A DNA stretch of 64,000 nt from Parvibaculaceae bacterium (GCA_028283765.1 JAPWJY010000008.1:1679001-1743000); one strand, 5' to 3'. Shown: positions 9,571 through 19,374, counted from the stretch's first letter. A program made the numbers and translations. The notes: generated by a model not told the origin, from the sequence alone.

Positions 9571-10758
9571 TCAATACTCCACTCCTGCGGCACGCCGCCT
9601 TTCGGCAGGCGCGCCTGTCTCGTTCCAGCGGGTCCGGAAGCGCGCATAGGCGCGGCCCCAGCTCTTCACCAGACGATCAATCTCATCATCCCTGTTGCCC
9701 GGCCCGAGGCTGACCCGGATCGCGCCCCGCGCCAGATCATCATCAACGCCCATCGCCGACAGCACATGGCTCCGGATCACCTTGCCCGACGAGCAGGCGG
9801 AGCCGGAGCTGACCGCGAAACCGTCGAGATCGAGCGCGATCACGAGCTTCTCCGCATCAAGTCCCGGCGCAGAGAACAGGCTGGTCTGGGAGAGCCGCGC
9901 CGCCTTCGCGCCGAACACCACCAGATCGGGCGCAACCGCCGCAAGCCCCGTCTCAAGCCGCCCGCGCAGCCGCTCAAGGTCCGGCATCCCCGCGCGGCGC
10001 TCACCAGCCACCCGCGCCGCTGCCGCGAAACCGGCGATGCCCGGCACGTTTTCCGTTCCGGCCCTGCGTCTGAATTCCTGTCCGCCGCCCCGGATCAGCG
10101 GCTCGGCGGCAAGACCGGGACGCATGGCCATTGCGCCCACGCCCATCGGGCCGCCTATCTTGTGGGCTGAAACCGCCGCCATATCCGCGCCGAGCCCCGC
10201 AAATTCAATATCCAGCTTGCCCGCGCCCTGCACGGCATCGGCAAAGAGCAGCCCGCCCGCCCCATGCGCCAGCTTCGCGGCCTCCGCCACCGGCTGGATC
10301 ACGCCGGTCTCATTATTGGCCAGCATCAGTGCGACCAGCGCCTTGCCGCCCTCTTCCGCCAGCAATCCGGCCAGCGCCGCCATGTCGGCCACGCCGTCTC
10401 CGGTCACCGGCAGAAGCCGGACCGGTACGCCCGCGCTTGCTGCGCTTGCGCGGACCGCATCATGCTCGATCGACGAAACGATCAGCCGGGTGACGCCCAG
10501 CGCGCGAACCGCGATATGGATCGCGAGGTTTGCCGCCTCGGTGCCGCCGCTTGTGAAGGTCACGCCCGACGGCTTGATCCCGAAAAGCGCCGCGATGTCT
10601 CCACGCGCCTCCTCCACGATCCGCCGCGCCGAGCGCCCCTCGCCATGAACGGAGGAAGCGTTTCCGGTCATCTCGAGCGCGCGCACGACCGCTTCCATCG
10701 CCTCGGGAAGCACCGGGGCCGTGGCATTGTGGTCGAAATAGCTGCGCGCTGTATTCAT
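9571..10758 (-). CDS. Cysteine desulfurase, IscS/NifS type
   Basis: Group I PLP-dependent desulfurase of 395 residues supplying sulfur. Lys200 in SAHKIGGP binds PLP and Cys322 lies in the group I active-site loop [11 protein letters not shown]. His99 in SIEHDAV is the expected stacking residue. It stands between the Rrf2 regulator and sufB, a layout common in alphaproteobacteria, and co-exists with the SufS at the other end of the operon. The chosen ATG has GGGGA upstream; longer forms would overlap the regulator gene. Confidence 0.93.
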   Translation of the reverse strand: MNTARSYFDHNATAPVLPEAMEAVVRALEMTGNASSVHGEGRSARRIVEEARGDIAALFGIKPSGVTFTSGGTEAANLAIHIAVRALGVTRLIVSSIEHDAVRASAASAGVPVRLLPVTGDGVADMAALAGLLAEEGGKALVALMLANNETGVIQPVAEAAKLAHGAGGLLFADAVQGAGKLDIEFAGLGADMAAVSAHKIGGPMGVGAMAMRPGLAAEPLIRGGGQEFRRRAGTENVPGIAGFAAAARVAGERRAGMPDLERLRGRLETGLAAVAPDLVVFGAKAARLSQTSLFSAPGLDAEKLVIALDLDGFAVSSGSACSSGKVIRSHVLSAMGVDDDLARGAIRVSLGPGNRDDEIDRLVKSWGRAYARFRTRWNETGAPAERRRAAGVEY

Positions 10759-10771
10759 GCTGGCGTCCCCG

Positions 10772-11275
10772 CTATTCGGCGGCGGCACTTGCCTCGGCCA
10801 CACGGCGCGGCTGCGCCGTAAAAGCAAGCCTGGAATCGACTCCATCCGCCGGGCGATGCGCCGCGATGCGCCCGGAGATCACATCTCCCAGCGAAACGCC
10901 GGACAGGAAGGTGTGAATCTGGCGGCTCAGCTCATCCCACAGATCATGGGTGATGCAGCGGCTGGAATCCGACATGCAGCCCTTGGGACTGCCAAATTCG
11001 CAGCGCGTGGCGACCAGCGGCTCGTCCACAGCCATGATGATGTCGGCGACGCGGATGTCGTCGGCAAGGCGGGCCACAAGATAGCCGCCGCCCGGGCCGC
11101 GCACGCTCTTGACGAGGTGGCCGCGCCTCAATTTGGCAAAAAGCTGTTCCAGATAGGACAGTGAAATTTCCTGCCGCTCGGCAATATCGGCCAGAGCGAC
11201 CGGCTGGCCTGCACTATGCCGGGCGAGGTCGGCCATCGCCATAACCGCATAGCGGCCCTTTGTCGTGAGCTTCAC
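10772..11275 (-). CDS. iscR: Rrf2-family Fe-S sensing repressor, IscR-like
   Basis: Probable [2Fe-2S] transcription factor that adjusts SUF expression to cluster demand. The 167-residue protein has the Rrf2 winged helix (residues 1-75) and the ligand set Cys92, Cys100, Cys107 and His110, which parallels Cys92/98/104 and His107 of E. coli IscR although the first gap is two residues longer. It starts with GTG after AAGGTG. As first gene of the operon it likely autoregulates. No convincing IscR palindrome was seen upstream. Confidence 0.9.
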   Translation of the reverse strand: MKLTTKGRYAVMAMADLARHSAGQPVALADIAERQEISLSYLEQLFAKLRRGHLVKSVRGPGGGYLVARLADDIRVADIIMAVDEPLVATRCEFGSPKGCMSDSSRCITHDLWDELSRQIHTFLSGVSLGDVISGRIAAHRPADGVDSRLAFTAQPRRVAEASAAAE

Positions 11276-11599
11276 ATCGCACCTTTTTGGTTCGCACCGG
11301 CCTCAAACGACCCGGATTGACGTAATTGCTTGCAATCCGGCCCGGCGCTTGTGGTAAGAAACGGCGCACAGTCAGAAAAAGAGACCCTTCGGCTCCGAGC
11401 GCCCGTCCCTGACCGGGGAAATACCTGACGCTCGCCTCAAGGGCTTCTTTCTCCTAGTGCTTCAGTCAACTACTTAGCACGTTTTGGCTTAAAATCCACC
11501 CCGTGTGCCTCGATTTGCCACAGAAATAACCTATGCCGTTCGTAGGGCTTTAGGCACCATCACCGAAACCCCGAACCAGAGCGTGGAAAGCGAACCATT
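11276..11599. other. Divergent intergenic region between iscR and the hydrolase gene
   Basis: About 320 bases without a supportable gene. It must hold the promoters of the SUF operon (minus) and the hydrolase gene (plus). I see AT-rich patches such as GTTTTGGCTTAAAATCC near 11481-11497 but no box pair that I would assign. Confidence 0.5.
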
Positions 11600-12265
11600 A
11601 TGCCCGAGGTCATTTTTACCGGACCCGCCGGCCGTCTCGAAGGCCGTTATCACCCCAACAAGAAGCCGCAGGCCCCGATGGCGCTGGTGCTGCACCCGCA
11701 TCCGCAGTTCGGCGGCACCATGAACAATTCGGTGACGCTGGCGCTGGCCCAGACCTTCATCGACCGTGGATTTTCGGTACTGCGTTTCAATTTTCGCGGC
11801 GTCGGCCGCAGCCAGGGCGCCTTCGACGCCGGAATCGGCGAATTGTCGGACGCGGCATCCGCCCTCGACTGGTTGCAGGCGCAGAACAATGACGCCCGGG
11901 AATGCTGGATCGCGGGCTATTCGTTCGGAGCCTGGATCGCCATGCAGGTGCTGATGCGCCGGCCGGAAATCGCCGGGTTCATCTCGGTCGCCCCGCCCGC
12001 CAACATGTATGATTTCACCTTTCTCGCGCCCTGCCCCTCGTCAGGCCTGATCCTGAACGGCAGCGCCGATCAGGTCGCCCCGCCCGCCGATGTACAGAAG
12101 CTGGTCGATCGCCTGAAGGCCCAGAAAGGTATCGTCATCGACCATGCCACCATCGATGGCGCGAACCATTTCTTCGGCGATCATCTGGGCGACGTGATGA
12201 AAATCTCGGGCGATTATCTGGATCGCCGGATGGAAGCGGCGGCGGCGGCCAAAGAGGCTTCCTGA
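11600..12265 (+). CDS. Alpha/beta hydrolase, COG2945-like
   Basis: Cytoplasmic serine hydrolase of 221 residues. It shows the oxyanion segment LVLHPHPQFGGTMNN at 29-43, the nucleophile elbow GYSFGA near 103-108, an acid within the C-terminal half and the catalytic His in GANHFFGDH near 186. Relatives of this type are frequent beside SUF operons in alphaproteobacteria, but a link to Fe-S assembly has not been shown to my knowledge. No signal peptide. The natural substrate is unknown. Confidence 0.88.
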   Translation: MPEVIFTGPAGRLEGRYHPNKKPQAPMALVLHPHPQFGGTMNNSVTLALAQTFIDRGFSVLRFNFRGVGRSQGAFDAGIGELSDAASALDWLQAQNNDARECWIAGYSFGAWIAMQVLMRRPEIAGFISVAPPANMYDFTFLAPCPSSGLILNGSADQVAPPADVQKLVDRLKAQKGIVIDHATIDGANHFFGDHLGDVMKISGDYLDRRMEAAAAAKEAS

Positions 12266-12314
12266 CCCCTCCGGCACTGACATGCCAGGGGCGCGGTCTT
12301 GCACGGGCCGCGCC

Positions 12315-12845
12315 CTATATAACGCCGGCAATTCCCAGTAATGCCGCGCCGCCAAGCGCCCACAGCGGGTTGTATTTCGTGGCGTAAGTGAACAGCGCCG
12401 CCGCCACGGTGACGCAGAAGAACGGCCAGCTCGTGTCGGCAGCCTTGGCCAGCAGCAAGCCGCCCGCCGCGATGAAGCCAAGGGTTACCGGAACCACGCC
12501 CTCCCGGAGCGCCCGCGTTATCCTTGTATGTTCATAGCGCATCCACAGCCGCGACAGGCTGAACACTGCCACCGAGCTTGGCACGATCATGGCGAGAGTC
12601 GCGACCAATGCACCGGCCAGTCCCGCCATTTTCCAGCCGATCAGGGTCACCATCAGCACATTGGGGCCGGGCGCGGCCTGGGCGACGGCGAACAGGCGGG
12701 AGAAATCCCCGTCGCTCATCCAGTGCATCTGCTCCACCACCATGCGGTGCATTTCCGGCAGCACGGCGTTGCCGCCACCGAAGGCGACAAGCGACAGAAA
12801 GCCGAAATGGGTCAGAAGATTGATCAGGATCCGGGAAACGCTCAC
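12315..12845 (-). CDS. Chromate transporter, half-size subunit 2 (ChrA family)
   Basis: Inner-membrane protein of 176 residues with one chromate-transport domain: LVAFGGGNAVLPEMHRMV near the N-terminus, AAPGPNV at about 57-63 and further hydrophobic segments. Short-chain CHR proteins work as pairs of half-transporters, and this one overlaps the preceding half by four bases (ATGA). Function as chromate exporter follows from family knowledge; many such pairs are not tested and may move sulfate or another oxyanion. Confidence 0.88.
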   Translation of the reverse strand: MSVSRILINLLTHFGFLSLVAFGGGNAVLPEMHRMVVEQMHWMSDGDFSRLFAVAQAAPGPNVLMVTLIGWKMAGLAGALVATLAMIVPSSVAVFSLSRLWMRYEHTRITRALREGVVPVTLGFIAAGGLLLAKAADTSWPFFCVTVAAALFTYATKYNPLWALGGAALLGIAGVI

Positions 12846-13381
12846 GCCGTGCGCCTCCAGGCCAGCCAGACGCTGACCGGGGCCAGCGCCAGCAGCACCC
12901 AGACGAGGGAATAACCCAGAAACCCGACCCCGGTGAAGGCCAGCGCGCAGAACAGCAGGCGCACGGCGCTGCGCCGGGTGATCATCGGCTTCAGCATCTT
13001 GGCGGCGGTTGCGATCACCAGACCGGCGGCGGCGGCCGAAACCGCGGCAAGGGTGTCATGGATTGCCGGAATAGCGCCCCAGCGGTCATAGGCGAGGCCC
13101 AGCGTGATGACGATCAGGAACGGCATGACGATGAGGCCGCCAAGCGCGGCCAGCGCGCCAGGCAGGCCCTGATAGCGCGCGCCGACGACGACCGACAGGT
13201 TGATGACGTTGGGCCCTGGCATGGCCTGGGCAAAGGCTTCCATCTCGTTGAAGGTGACGGTATCGACCCACTGGCGCTTCTCGACCATCATCCATCGGGC
13301 CCAGGGCAGGACCCCGCCGAAACCGTAAAGGCCTACGGTCAGAAAGCCCCTGAAAAGCTCATAAGATGACGGTTTATGCAC
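12842..13381 (-). CDS. Chromate transporter, half-size subunit 1 (ChrA family)
   Basis: First half of the split transporter, 179 residues, with GLYGFGGVLPWARWMMV at 17-33 and the family tetrad PGPN in AMPGPNVINLS. It begins with GTG preceded by AGAGG and lies about 20 bases after anmK on the same strand, so read-through from anmK is likely. The two halves are unequal in loop sequence, as expected for antiparallel partner subunits. Confidence 0.88.
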   Translation of the reverse strand: MHKPSSYELFRGFLTVGLYGFGGVLPWARWMMVEKRQWVDTVTFNEMEAFAQAMPGPNVINLSVVVGARYQGLPGALAALGGLIVMPFLIVITLGLAYDRWGAIPAIHDTLAAVSAAAAGLVIATAAKMLKPMITRRSAVRLLFCALAFTGVGFLGYSLVWVLLALAPVSVWLAWRRTA

Positions 13382-13400
13382 GAAACGCCTCTACAGAAGA

Positions 13401-14570
13401 TCACCCTGCCGTGTGAAACCGGCCGCCGCGCATTGGCTCCGGCACCCCGGTTGTCGCGGGCAGGCTGAGCGGCAGGCCCTTTTTCGCCCGGACGGCAAGA
13501 TAGGCGAAGGCCTCCGCTTCGATGTCATCCCCGCGCCAGCCCCTGTCTTCCGCCTTTTCGACGGTGATATTCGAGGCGCGGCGCAGGGCTTCCATCAGCA
13601 CCGGATTATGGCGTCCCCCGCCGCAGACGATGAGCCGGGCGGGGGCCTGCGGCATCAGCCGCACCGCGCGTGCGATGGCCGCCGCCGTGAAGGCCGTCAG
13701 CGTCGCCGCGCCGTCGGCCGCCGAAAGATGCGCCACCGCATCGGGGGAAAAGGAGAAGCGATCAAGGGATTTGGGCGGCGGCTGGTCGAAGAAGGGGTGA
13801 TCGAGGAGCCGGGCCAACGCCCCCTCATCGACCCGGCCGGAGGCCGCCAGCGCGCCGTCCCAGTCGACCGGCTCGCCCTTGTGCCTCATCGCCCAGTCGT
13901 CGATGAGCGCGTTGCCGGGGCCGGTGTCAAAGGCAAGCAGGCCCCCCTCGGCCTCGTCCCACGCCTCCCCGGCACCATTCGCGCCAATGAAAGTGACATT
14001 GGAGACGCCGCCGATATTGATCAGGGCGACCGGCTGGCCGAGCCCCGCGCCGGCGACCAGCGCCCGGTGATAGAGTGGCACCAGCGGCGCGCCCTCGCCC
14101 CCCGCCGCCACGTCCGCCGAGCGGAAATCATTGACCACGTCGATGCCGGTGAGGCGGGCGAGCACATCGCCCATGCCGATCTGGACCGTGCGGCGCAAAG
14201 CCGGGGCATGAAGCACGGTCTGGCCGTGAAACCCGACCAGATCGACGTCGGATGGCCTGAGTTTCGCCTTTTTCAGCAGCTTTTTCACCGCCAGCACATG
14301 GGAAAGCGTCAGCAGGCGCTCCGCCTCGGCGACTTCCGAAGGCATGGGCGCGTCCGCATCCCAGCCTTTGGCCGCCTCAAGCGCGGTCGCAAGCACCAGC
14401 CGGTCCTCGATCGTATAGGGAATCGAAAGGCTTGCGCCGCGCCGGACGATGCCCGCTCCATCCGTATCCATGAGCGCGGCGTCAATGCCATCGAGCGAGG
14501 TGCCGCTCATCAGGCCGATGGCGCGGGTGAGGCCTGGAATACGGGCGGCGCGGGCGTCGGTGCTGGGCAT
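13401..14570 (-). CDS. anmK: Anhydro-N-acetylmuramic acid kinase
   Basis: Cell-wall recycling enzyme that cleaves and phosphorylates 1,6-anhydro-MurNAc to MurNAc-6-phosphate in the cytoplasm. The 389-residue protein starts its domain with GLMSGTSLDGID (19-30) and contains NIGGVSNVTFI and the catalytic Asp segment FDTGPGNALIDDW. It is divergent from tyrS, a conserved alphaproteobacterial arrangement. No murQ is visible next to it. Confidence 0.95.
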   Translation of the reverse strand: MPSTDARAARIPGLTRAIGLMSGTSLDGIDAALMDTDGAGIVRRGASLSIPYTIEDRLVLATALEAAKGWDADAPMPSEVAEAERLLTLSHVLAVKKLLKKAKLRPSDVDLVGFHGQTVLHAPALRRTVQIGMGDVLARLTGIDVVNDFRSADVAAGGEGAPLVPLYHRALVAGAGLGQPVALINIGGVSNVTFIGANGAGEAWDEAEGGLLAFDTGPGNALIDDWAMRHKGEPVDWDGALAASGRVDEGALARLLDHPFFDQPPPKSLDRFSFSPDAVAHLSAADGAATLTAFTAAAIARAVRLMPQAPARLIVCGGGRHNPVLMEALRRASNITVEKAEDRGWRGDDIEAEAFAYLAVRAKKGLPLSLPATTGVPEPMRGGRFHTAG

Positions 14571-14849
14571 GCTTGTTCCGGGCTGGTTTCGCTTCTGCCG
14601 GGTTCCCCTGCGGAAAATCCGCGATCAGGCGCGAAACCGGGATGAAAGTTTCGCACACCCTTTACATCATGGCCAAATGAAAGCAACCCGCCCCCGGCAA
14701 AAGAAAACGGCCGGGAAAATAACAAATCCGGCCTGTCAAATCAGGTTTTCGGCCTGGCGGCTCCCCGAAGCGCATAAGGCTGGCAAGGGGTGAATCCCGC
14801 GCCGAACCGTGCTACATGGGCGGCTCCTACCCTTCCAACGCAAGTGCCC

Positions 14850-16103
14850 ATGATGACGTTCAAATCGGATTTCCTGCGCGACCTTTCCGCTCGCGGCTAC
14901 ATCCACCAGTGCTCGGACGAGGCAGCCCTCGACGAGCGCGCATCCACGGGCACGCTGACCGGCTATATCGGCTTCGACTGCACGGCACCCAGCCTGCATG
15001 CAGGCAGCCTCGTCCAGATCATGATGCTGCGCCGCCTCCAGCAGGCGGGCCACCGCCCGATCGTGCTGATGGGCGGCGGCACCACGCGCATCGGCGACCC
15101 GAGCTTCCGCGACGAGGCCCGTCCCCTTCTGACCGACGAGCAGATCGACGCGAACAAGGACGGCATCAAGAAGGTGTTTTCGCGCTTTCTCACCTTCGGC
15201 GATGGCGCTTGCGACGCCATCATGGTCGACAACCGCGACTGGCTCGACGGGCTCAAATACATCGAATTCCTGCGCGACTTCGGGCGGCATTTCTCGGTCA
15301 ACCGGATGCTCTCCTTCGACAGCGTGAAGCTGAGGCTGGAGCGCGAACAGCCGTTTTCCTTCCTCGAATTCAATTACATGATCCTTCAGGCCTATGACTT
15401 TGTGGAGTTGCACCGCAAATATGGCTGCGTGCTGCAAATGGGCGGCTCGGACCAGTGGGGCAACATCGTCAATGGCATCGAGCTTGGCCGACGGGTCGAT
15501 GGCGCGAACCTGATGGCCGTGACCTCGCCGCTGCTGACCACCTCCTCCGGCGTAAAGATGGGCAAGACCGCGTCGGGCGCGGTATGGCTCAACCCGGAGA
15601 TGCGCGCGCCGTTCGATTACTGGCAGTTCTGGCGCAACACGGAAGACGCCGATGTCGGCCGCTTCCTGCGCCTGTTCACGGAACTGCCACTCGATGAAAT
15701 CGCCCGGCTCGAGGCACTCGAAGGGGCGGAACTCAACGAGGCGAAAAAGATTCTCGCGACCGAAGCGACCGCCATGGCCCATGGCCGGGAAGAAGCCGAA
15801 CGCGCAGCGCAGGCGGCGCGCGACACGTTCGAGCAGGGCAAGGCCAATGCCAACCTGCCGACGGTGGAAGTGCCGGCCGCCGACCTTGCAGCAGGCATCG
15901 GCGTCCTCAATGCGTTCGTCATCGCGGGCCTGTGCGACTCGACCAGCGAAGTCCGACGCCAGATCAAGGGCGGCGGCGTCCGCGTCAACGACGAGCCGGT
16001 CAGCGACGACAAGCTGGTGCTCGGCGACAGCCAGATGAACGACGGCGTGATCAAGCTTTCGCTCGGCAAAAAACGGCACATTCTGCTGAAAGCGGCGAAA
16101 TAA
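14850..16103 (+). CDS. tyrS: Tyrosyl-tRNA synthetase
   Basis: Class I aminoacyl-tRNA synthetase charging tRNA-Tyr. The HIGH-type motif is HAGS at 50-53 and the KMSKS-type motif is KMGKT at 236-240; the C-terminal 70 residues are an S4 RNA-binding domain. The ATG at 14850 gives the usual length of 417 residues (a second ATG follows at once); a GTG 60 bases upstream would add a low-complexity extension and was not preferred. Shine-Dalgarno support is weak for either. Confidence 0.95.
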   Translation: MMTFKSDFLRDLSARGYIHQCSDEAALDERASTGTLTGYIGFDCTAPSLHAGSLVQIMMLRRLQQAGHRPIVLMGGGTTRIGDPSFRDEARPLLTDEQIDANKDGIKKVFSRFLTFGDGACDAIMVDNRDWLDGLKYIEFLRDFGRHFSVNRMLSFDSVKLRLEREQPFSFLEFNYMILQAYDFVELHRKYGCVLQMGGSDQWGNIVNGIELGRRVDGANLMAVTSPLLTTSSGVKMGKTASGAVWLNPEMRAPFDYWQFWRNTEDADVGRFLRLFTELPLDEIARLEALEGAELNEAKKILATEATAMAHGREEAERAAQAARDTFEQGKANANLPTVEVPAADLAAGIGVLNAFVIAGLCDSTSEVRRQIKGGGVRVNDEPVSDDKLVLGDSQMNDGVIKLSLGKKRHILLKAAK

Positions 16104-16121
16104 AAGACCGACGCAAGCTAT

Positions 16122-16208
16122 CAACCCCTCCCGCAGGTTCGGGAGGGGTTGTGGGATACAGCAGCTCAGGGCCCCTCACCCCGGCCATCTCTCCGGAGAG
16201 GCGAGGGG
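16122..16208. repeat. Two adjacent GC-rich inverted repeats after tyrS
   Basis: A 12-bp stem (16122-16133 with 16140-16151) is followed by the palindrome CTCTCCGGAGAG (16189-16200) flanked by CCCCTC and GAGGGG. No T-run follows. The first can act as a terminator between convergent genes; the composition also resembles dispersed intergenic palindromes of GC-rich proteobacteria, which only a genome search can decide. Confidence 0.5.
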
Positions 16209-16235
16209 GAAGAAAGAGCAGAGGTTCCCTGATAT

Positions 16236-17462
16236 TTACTCCGCAGCCGGAGCCTTGGCCTGCTGTCCGACGATCTGGCGGCCCAGAGCGACGATGGTGG
16301 GGATTTCCTCGTCCGTCAGCGGTTTCATATAGACCTTGCGCTTCATCGCGGCCTCGATATAGGGCGCGAGTTCCTCCATCTTGCGGCGCTCGCGTTCAGC
16401 CGCCTCGGCCTTGAACTCGGGCATGATCTTCGCGGCGAACAGTTCAAGCGCCTCGCAGATATGGGCATGGCTGTTGCGTCCGCCCTGCTGGATGAAGATC
16501 ACCTGGTCGACGCCCGCATCCTGAAAATCCTTCAGGTGCGCCCGGACCTGATCGGGCGTTCCGATGCCCCGGTTGCCGCCCGCTTCCGGCATGTCGCCGC
16601 GCGCCGCCTCGAAGCCTGCCCAGATGTCGGTCCGCCCAGGCGTATGCTCCCCGAAAATATAATGATGGCCGAGGCCGTAGCTGAAAAAGCGGAAGCCATC
16701 CATGCCCCGGCGGCGGGCTTCCGCCTCATCCTCATGAACGGAAAAGCCGGTGACCATGGCGACGTTGGGATTGACCGCATGGCCGATGGGCACGCACTCC
16801 TCCCTGAAGATGCGGTAATAATCGTCGACCCAGCTTTTGGCCTCCGCCGCATCGACGAAGGCGAAGGTGAGAGCGCCGATGCCAAGGCGCGCAGCCAGCT
16901 TGATGGTTTCCCTGTTGGAACAGGCGACCCAGAGCGGCGGGTGCGGGCGCTGCGTGGGCTTGGGCACCACATTGCGGCAGGGCATGGAAAAGAACTGCCC
17001 CTCGAAACCCGGATAAGGGTCCATCACCATCATGTTCGCGGTCTGCTCGACGGCCTCGCGCCACATGGCCCGCTTTTCAGAAACGTCGATGCCGAAGGCG
17101 CCAAGCTCGGCCAGCGCCGAACTCTCCCCGGTGCCCCATTCGACCCGGCCATTCGAGACCAGATCGAGCATGGCGATCCGCTCGGCCACGCGGGCGGGAT
17201 GGTTGTATTTCGGCGGCATAAGATTGATGCCATGGCCGAGGCGTATATTCTTCGTGCGCTGCGAACAGGCGGCCAGAAACACCTCCGGCGCGGAGGAATG
17301 CGAATATTCCTCAAGGAAATGGTGCTCGACTTCCCAGGCATAGTCGATGCCCAGCCGGTCGGCGAGCTCCACCTGGTCGAGCGCCTCCTGAATCATGTTC
17401 AGTTCGCTGTCGGGGCCCCATGGGCGCGGCAACTGGTGTTCGTAAAAGATTCCGAACTTCAT
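16236..17462 (-). CDS. Luciferase-like (LLM class) flavin-dependent monooxygenase
   Basis: A 408-residue bacterial-luciferase-family enzyme expected to use reduced FMN and O2. It opens with MKFGIFYEHQLPRPW and contains SNGRVEWGTGES, the family segment at the phosphate-binding region, and PPLWVACSNRET. The ATG follows GGGAG; a much longer frame upstream is a shadow over the next gene. It is the last gene of a minus-strand series TetR, diiron-like protein, LLM, so it probably oxidises the same inducible substrate. A separate flavin reductase is not present nearby. Confidence 0.9.
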   Translation of the reverse strand: MKFGIFYEHQLPRPWGPDSELNMIQEALDQVELADRLGIDYAWEVEHHFLEEYSHSSAPEVFLAACSQRTKNIRLGHGINLMPPKYNHPARVAERIAMLDLVSNGRVEWGTGESSALAELGAFGIDVSEKRAMWREAVEQTANMMVMDPYPGFEGQFFSMPCRNVVPKPTQRPHPPLWVACSNRETIKLAARLGIGALTFAFVDAAEAKSWVDDYYRIFREECVPIGHAVNPNVAMVTGFSVHEDEAEARRRGMDGFRFFSYGLGHHYIFGEHTPGRTDIWAGFEAARGDMPEAGGNRGIGTPDQVRAHLKDFQDAGVDQVIFIQQGGRNSHAHICEALELFAAKIMPEFKAEAAERERRKMEELAPYIEAAMKRKVYMKPLTDEEIPTIVALGRQIVGQQAKAPAAE

Positions 17463-17533
17463 CCTTGTACTCCCGGTACGTATTGTTTTTCTTCTCTTGC
17501 CCCTATCCGGCTGACCGGATTGAGGACGAGTAT

Positions 17534-18556
17534 CTATGCGGCCTTGCGCGCCTCGTCGTCGAGCGCGTCGAACTCGCCGAAAAGCCCGGCGGGCAGGCGC
17601 GTCTGGATGGCTTCCCGTCCGCGAATCTTGGAGAGTTCCGCCTCTGTCACCCCATGCCAGTGGACCATGCCGGCCCAGACAGGGTCGATCAGATCCTTGC
17701 CCGCGACGGTGCCGCCATCGGTGGTGCGGAAGGTGAAGCTGCGCATCTCCGAGATGGCGGCCTGCAGATAGGCGACATGGATCGCCTCGTCGGTGCGGAT
17801 GCGCTCGATCATCAGGGCGGCCTTGTCGGCATCGGCGCGGCGGCCGGTGAAGGTGGCCGGATCGCGCATGAGGTCGCAGCAGAAAGCAAAGAAACTCTCG
17901 GCCCGCACCTCGATCATAAGCACATTCATCATCAGCAGGATCAATTGTTCCAGTCCCTGATGGATTTGCGGCATCTGGCGGCCCTGATCCGGCCGGCTGA
18001 TGCTTTCGGGCACTTCCGGGATGGGATAGGCATCCTTGCCGAACAGCAGGTCGCGGGCCGCGAACCACATCTGGTCATGCGCGCCCAGATGCGGCTCATC
18101 GGGGCTGCCGCCCTCGTCCGCGCCATGGGCCCAGAGCAACCCCTTGTGCAGATGGCCGGTGCAGGTGTGGGAAATATCATCGACGATGAAATTCTGGAAA
18201 TCGGGTGCGACCAGCTCGACCAGCGCTCGGCCGCGGGCCTCGATGATGCCGGTGACGGTGAGTGAATTCCAGAGGAACTCGCCATAGCCATTGGCCAGCA
18301 ACAACTTGCTCTGCGCCTGGTTCGGGTAGGCACCCCGATGCAGAAGGTCCGTTGTCGAATCGATCAGCGGCCAGCCCCGCGCCACCAGTTGCGCGCCCCA
18401 TTCCCGCACGGCGGGCCAGCGGTGCCAGGTGCGCGGCGAGACATAATTGCCCTGCGCATCGAAGCCGCCGTGAAGCTGGTAGCCTGCCGCCTCATGGGGC
18501 GTCAGGCCCGGATCATTAGCCAGCAACTCAGCCTTTTCGTAAACCGTCTTTACCAT
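17534..18556 (-). CDS. Uncharacterised protein, probable ferritin-like diiron oxygenase or carrier
   Basis: A 340-residue soluble protein I do not recognise by name. It is largely helical and has candidate diiron ligands in the order expected for a four-helix ferritin-like fold: Glu106 (GIIEARGR), Asp127-x-x-His130, Glu216/Glu220 (IEVRAE) and Glu257-x-x-His260 in DEAIHVAYL. These are seen in the sequence; the fold is my inference. The chosen ATG has AGAGG ten bases upstream; starts 33-36 bases earlier are possible. Its place between a TetR gene and a flavin monooxygenase, with a 71-base gap to the latter, suggests a shared oxidative pathway. Confidence 0.7.
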   Translation of the reverse strand: MVKTVYEKAELLANDPGLTPHEAAGYQLHGGFDAQGNYVSPRTWHRWPAVREWGAQLVARGWPLIDSTTDLLHRGAYPNQAQSKLLLANGYGEFLWNSLTVTGIIEARGRALVELVAPDFQNFIVDDISHTCTGHLHKGLLWAHGADEGGSPDEPHLGAHDQMWFAARDLLFGKDAYPIPEVPESISRPDQGRQMPQIHQGLEQLILLMMNVLMIEVRAESFFAFCCDLMRDPATFTGRRADADKAALMIERIRTDEAIHVAYLQAAISEMRSFTFRTTDGGTVAGKDLIDPVWAGMVHWHGVTEAELSKIRGREAIQTRLPAGLFGEFDALDDEARKAA

Positions 18557-18666
18557 CTGAACGTTCCTCTCGCCCTGAGTGCGCTCCATCAAGGGAGCCC
18601 TTTATTTTCAGCCTGTATTTCTTTTTCAGCCGGTGTGTTTCGGCCGGTGTTTCAGGCGCCGCGCCC

Positions 18667-19353
18667 TCACTTGAGCGCGCGCACGAACAGTTTCGCCATG
18701 GCTTCAATGGTGCTGTCGCGATCAAGCCCGTTGAGCGAGGCATAAGCGCCGCCCTGCCGGATCGCGCCGACGATCAGATAGCCCGCGAGCGTTGTGTCCA
18801 CATCCGGCGCGACGTGGCCCTTGGCCTGCATCTCCGCGAGAAACCTGCCCCAGCCGAGCGACCAGCGGTCGGCGGGCACGACCCGGTCAACCTCCTCGCC
18901 CGTGGACAACACGCTGATATCGGTCAGCGCGGCTGCCAGCACACCGGGGTTCTTGCGTGAATATTCAAAGATGCCCCGCAGCATTTCCAGCACCGCATCG
19001 TCCAACGTCTGTACGGAAACCAGATGCGCCGCGATGATGACATCGAGTTCGCTCGCCGCCTCGTCGCCGAAAGCAAGGAAACAGTCGAGCTTGTCGTCGA
19101 AATGGAGATAGAAGGTGCCGTGCCCCACCCCCGCCTCGCGGGAAATATCCTGCGGGCGCGTGGCATGATAGCCCCTCTCCACAAAGAGCCGCCGCGCGGC
19201 CTCCATGAGCTTGCGCCGGCTCTCAAGCCGCCGTTTGGCCGGACCCGTCTCGGGTATATCCGGTTGCGGAGCTATCGGGTTCGCGCCATCATCGGATCGA
19301 GCGACGTGGCCGGTTTGCCCAGCTTCTGTGCGTTCTGCCTTTTCCATCATCAT
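18667..19353 (-). CDS. TetR/AcrR-family transcriptional regulator
   Basis: A 228-residue ligand-responsive repressor. After an unstructured N-terminal 40 residues the helix-turn-helix lies at about 60-95 (DISREAGVGHGTFYLHF), followed by a helical ligand domain. A perfect palindrome sits 22 bases upstream of the chosen ATG, consistent with autoregulation and control of the two genes downstream on the same strand. The ATG was chosen for its GAGG; a TTG nine codons earlier would place the start inside the palindrome. Confidence 0.88.
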   Translation of the reverse strand: MMMEKAERTEAGQTGHVARSDDGANPIAPQPDIPETGPAKRRLESRRKLMEAARRLFVERGYHATRPQDISREAGVGHGTFYLHFDDKLDCFLAFGDEAASELDVIIAAHLVSVQTLDDAVLEMLRGIFEYSRKNPGVLAAALTDISVLSTGEEVDRVVPADRWSLGWGRFLAEMQAKGHVAPDVDTTLAGYLIVGAIRQGGAYASLNGLDRDSTIEAMAKLFVRALK

Positions 19354-19374
19354 GAGCAAAGCCTCAATCCATTC

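Noticed and set aside
11276-11599. IscR-type operator before the SUF operon
   Set aside because: I looked for the known type 1 and type 2 IscR patterns and found none convincing; alphaproteobacterial sites may differ.
17463-18068. 200-codon upstream extension of the flavin monooxygenase
   Set aside because: It overlaps the diiron-like gene in another frame and has shadow composition; the internal ATG has a good ribosome site and the family N-terminus.
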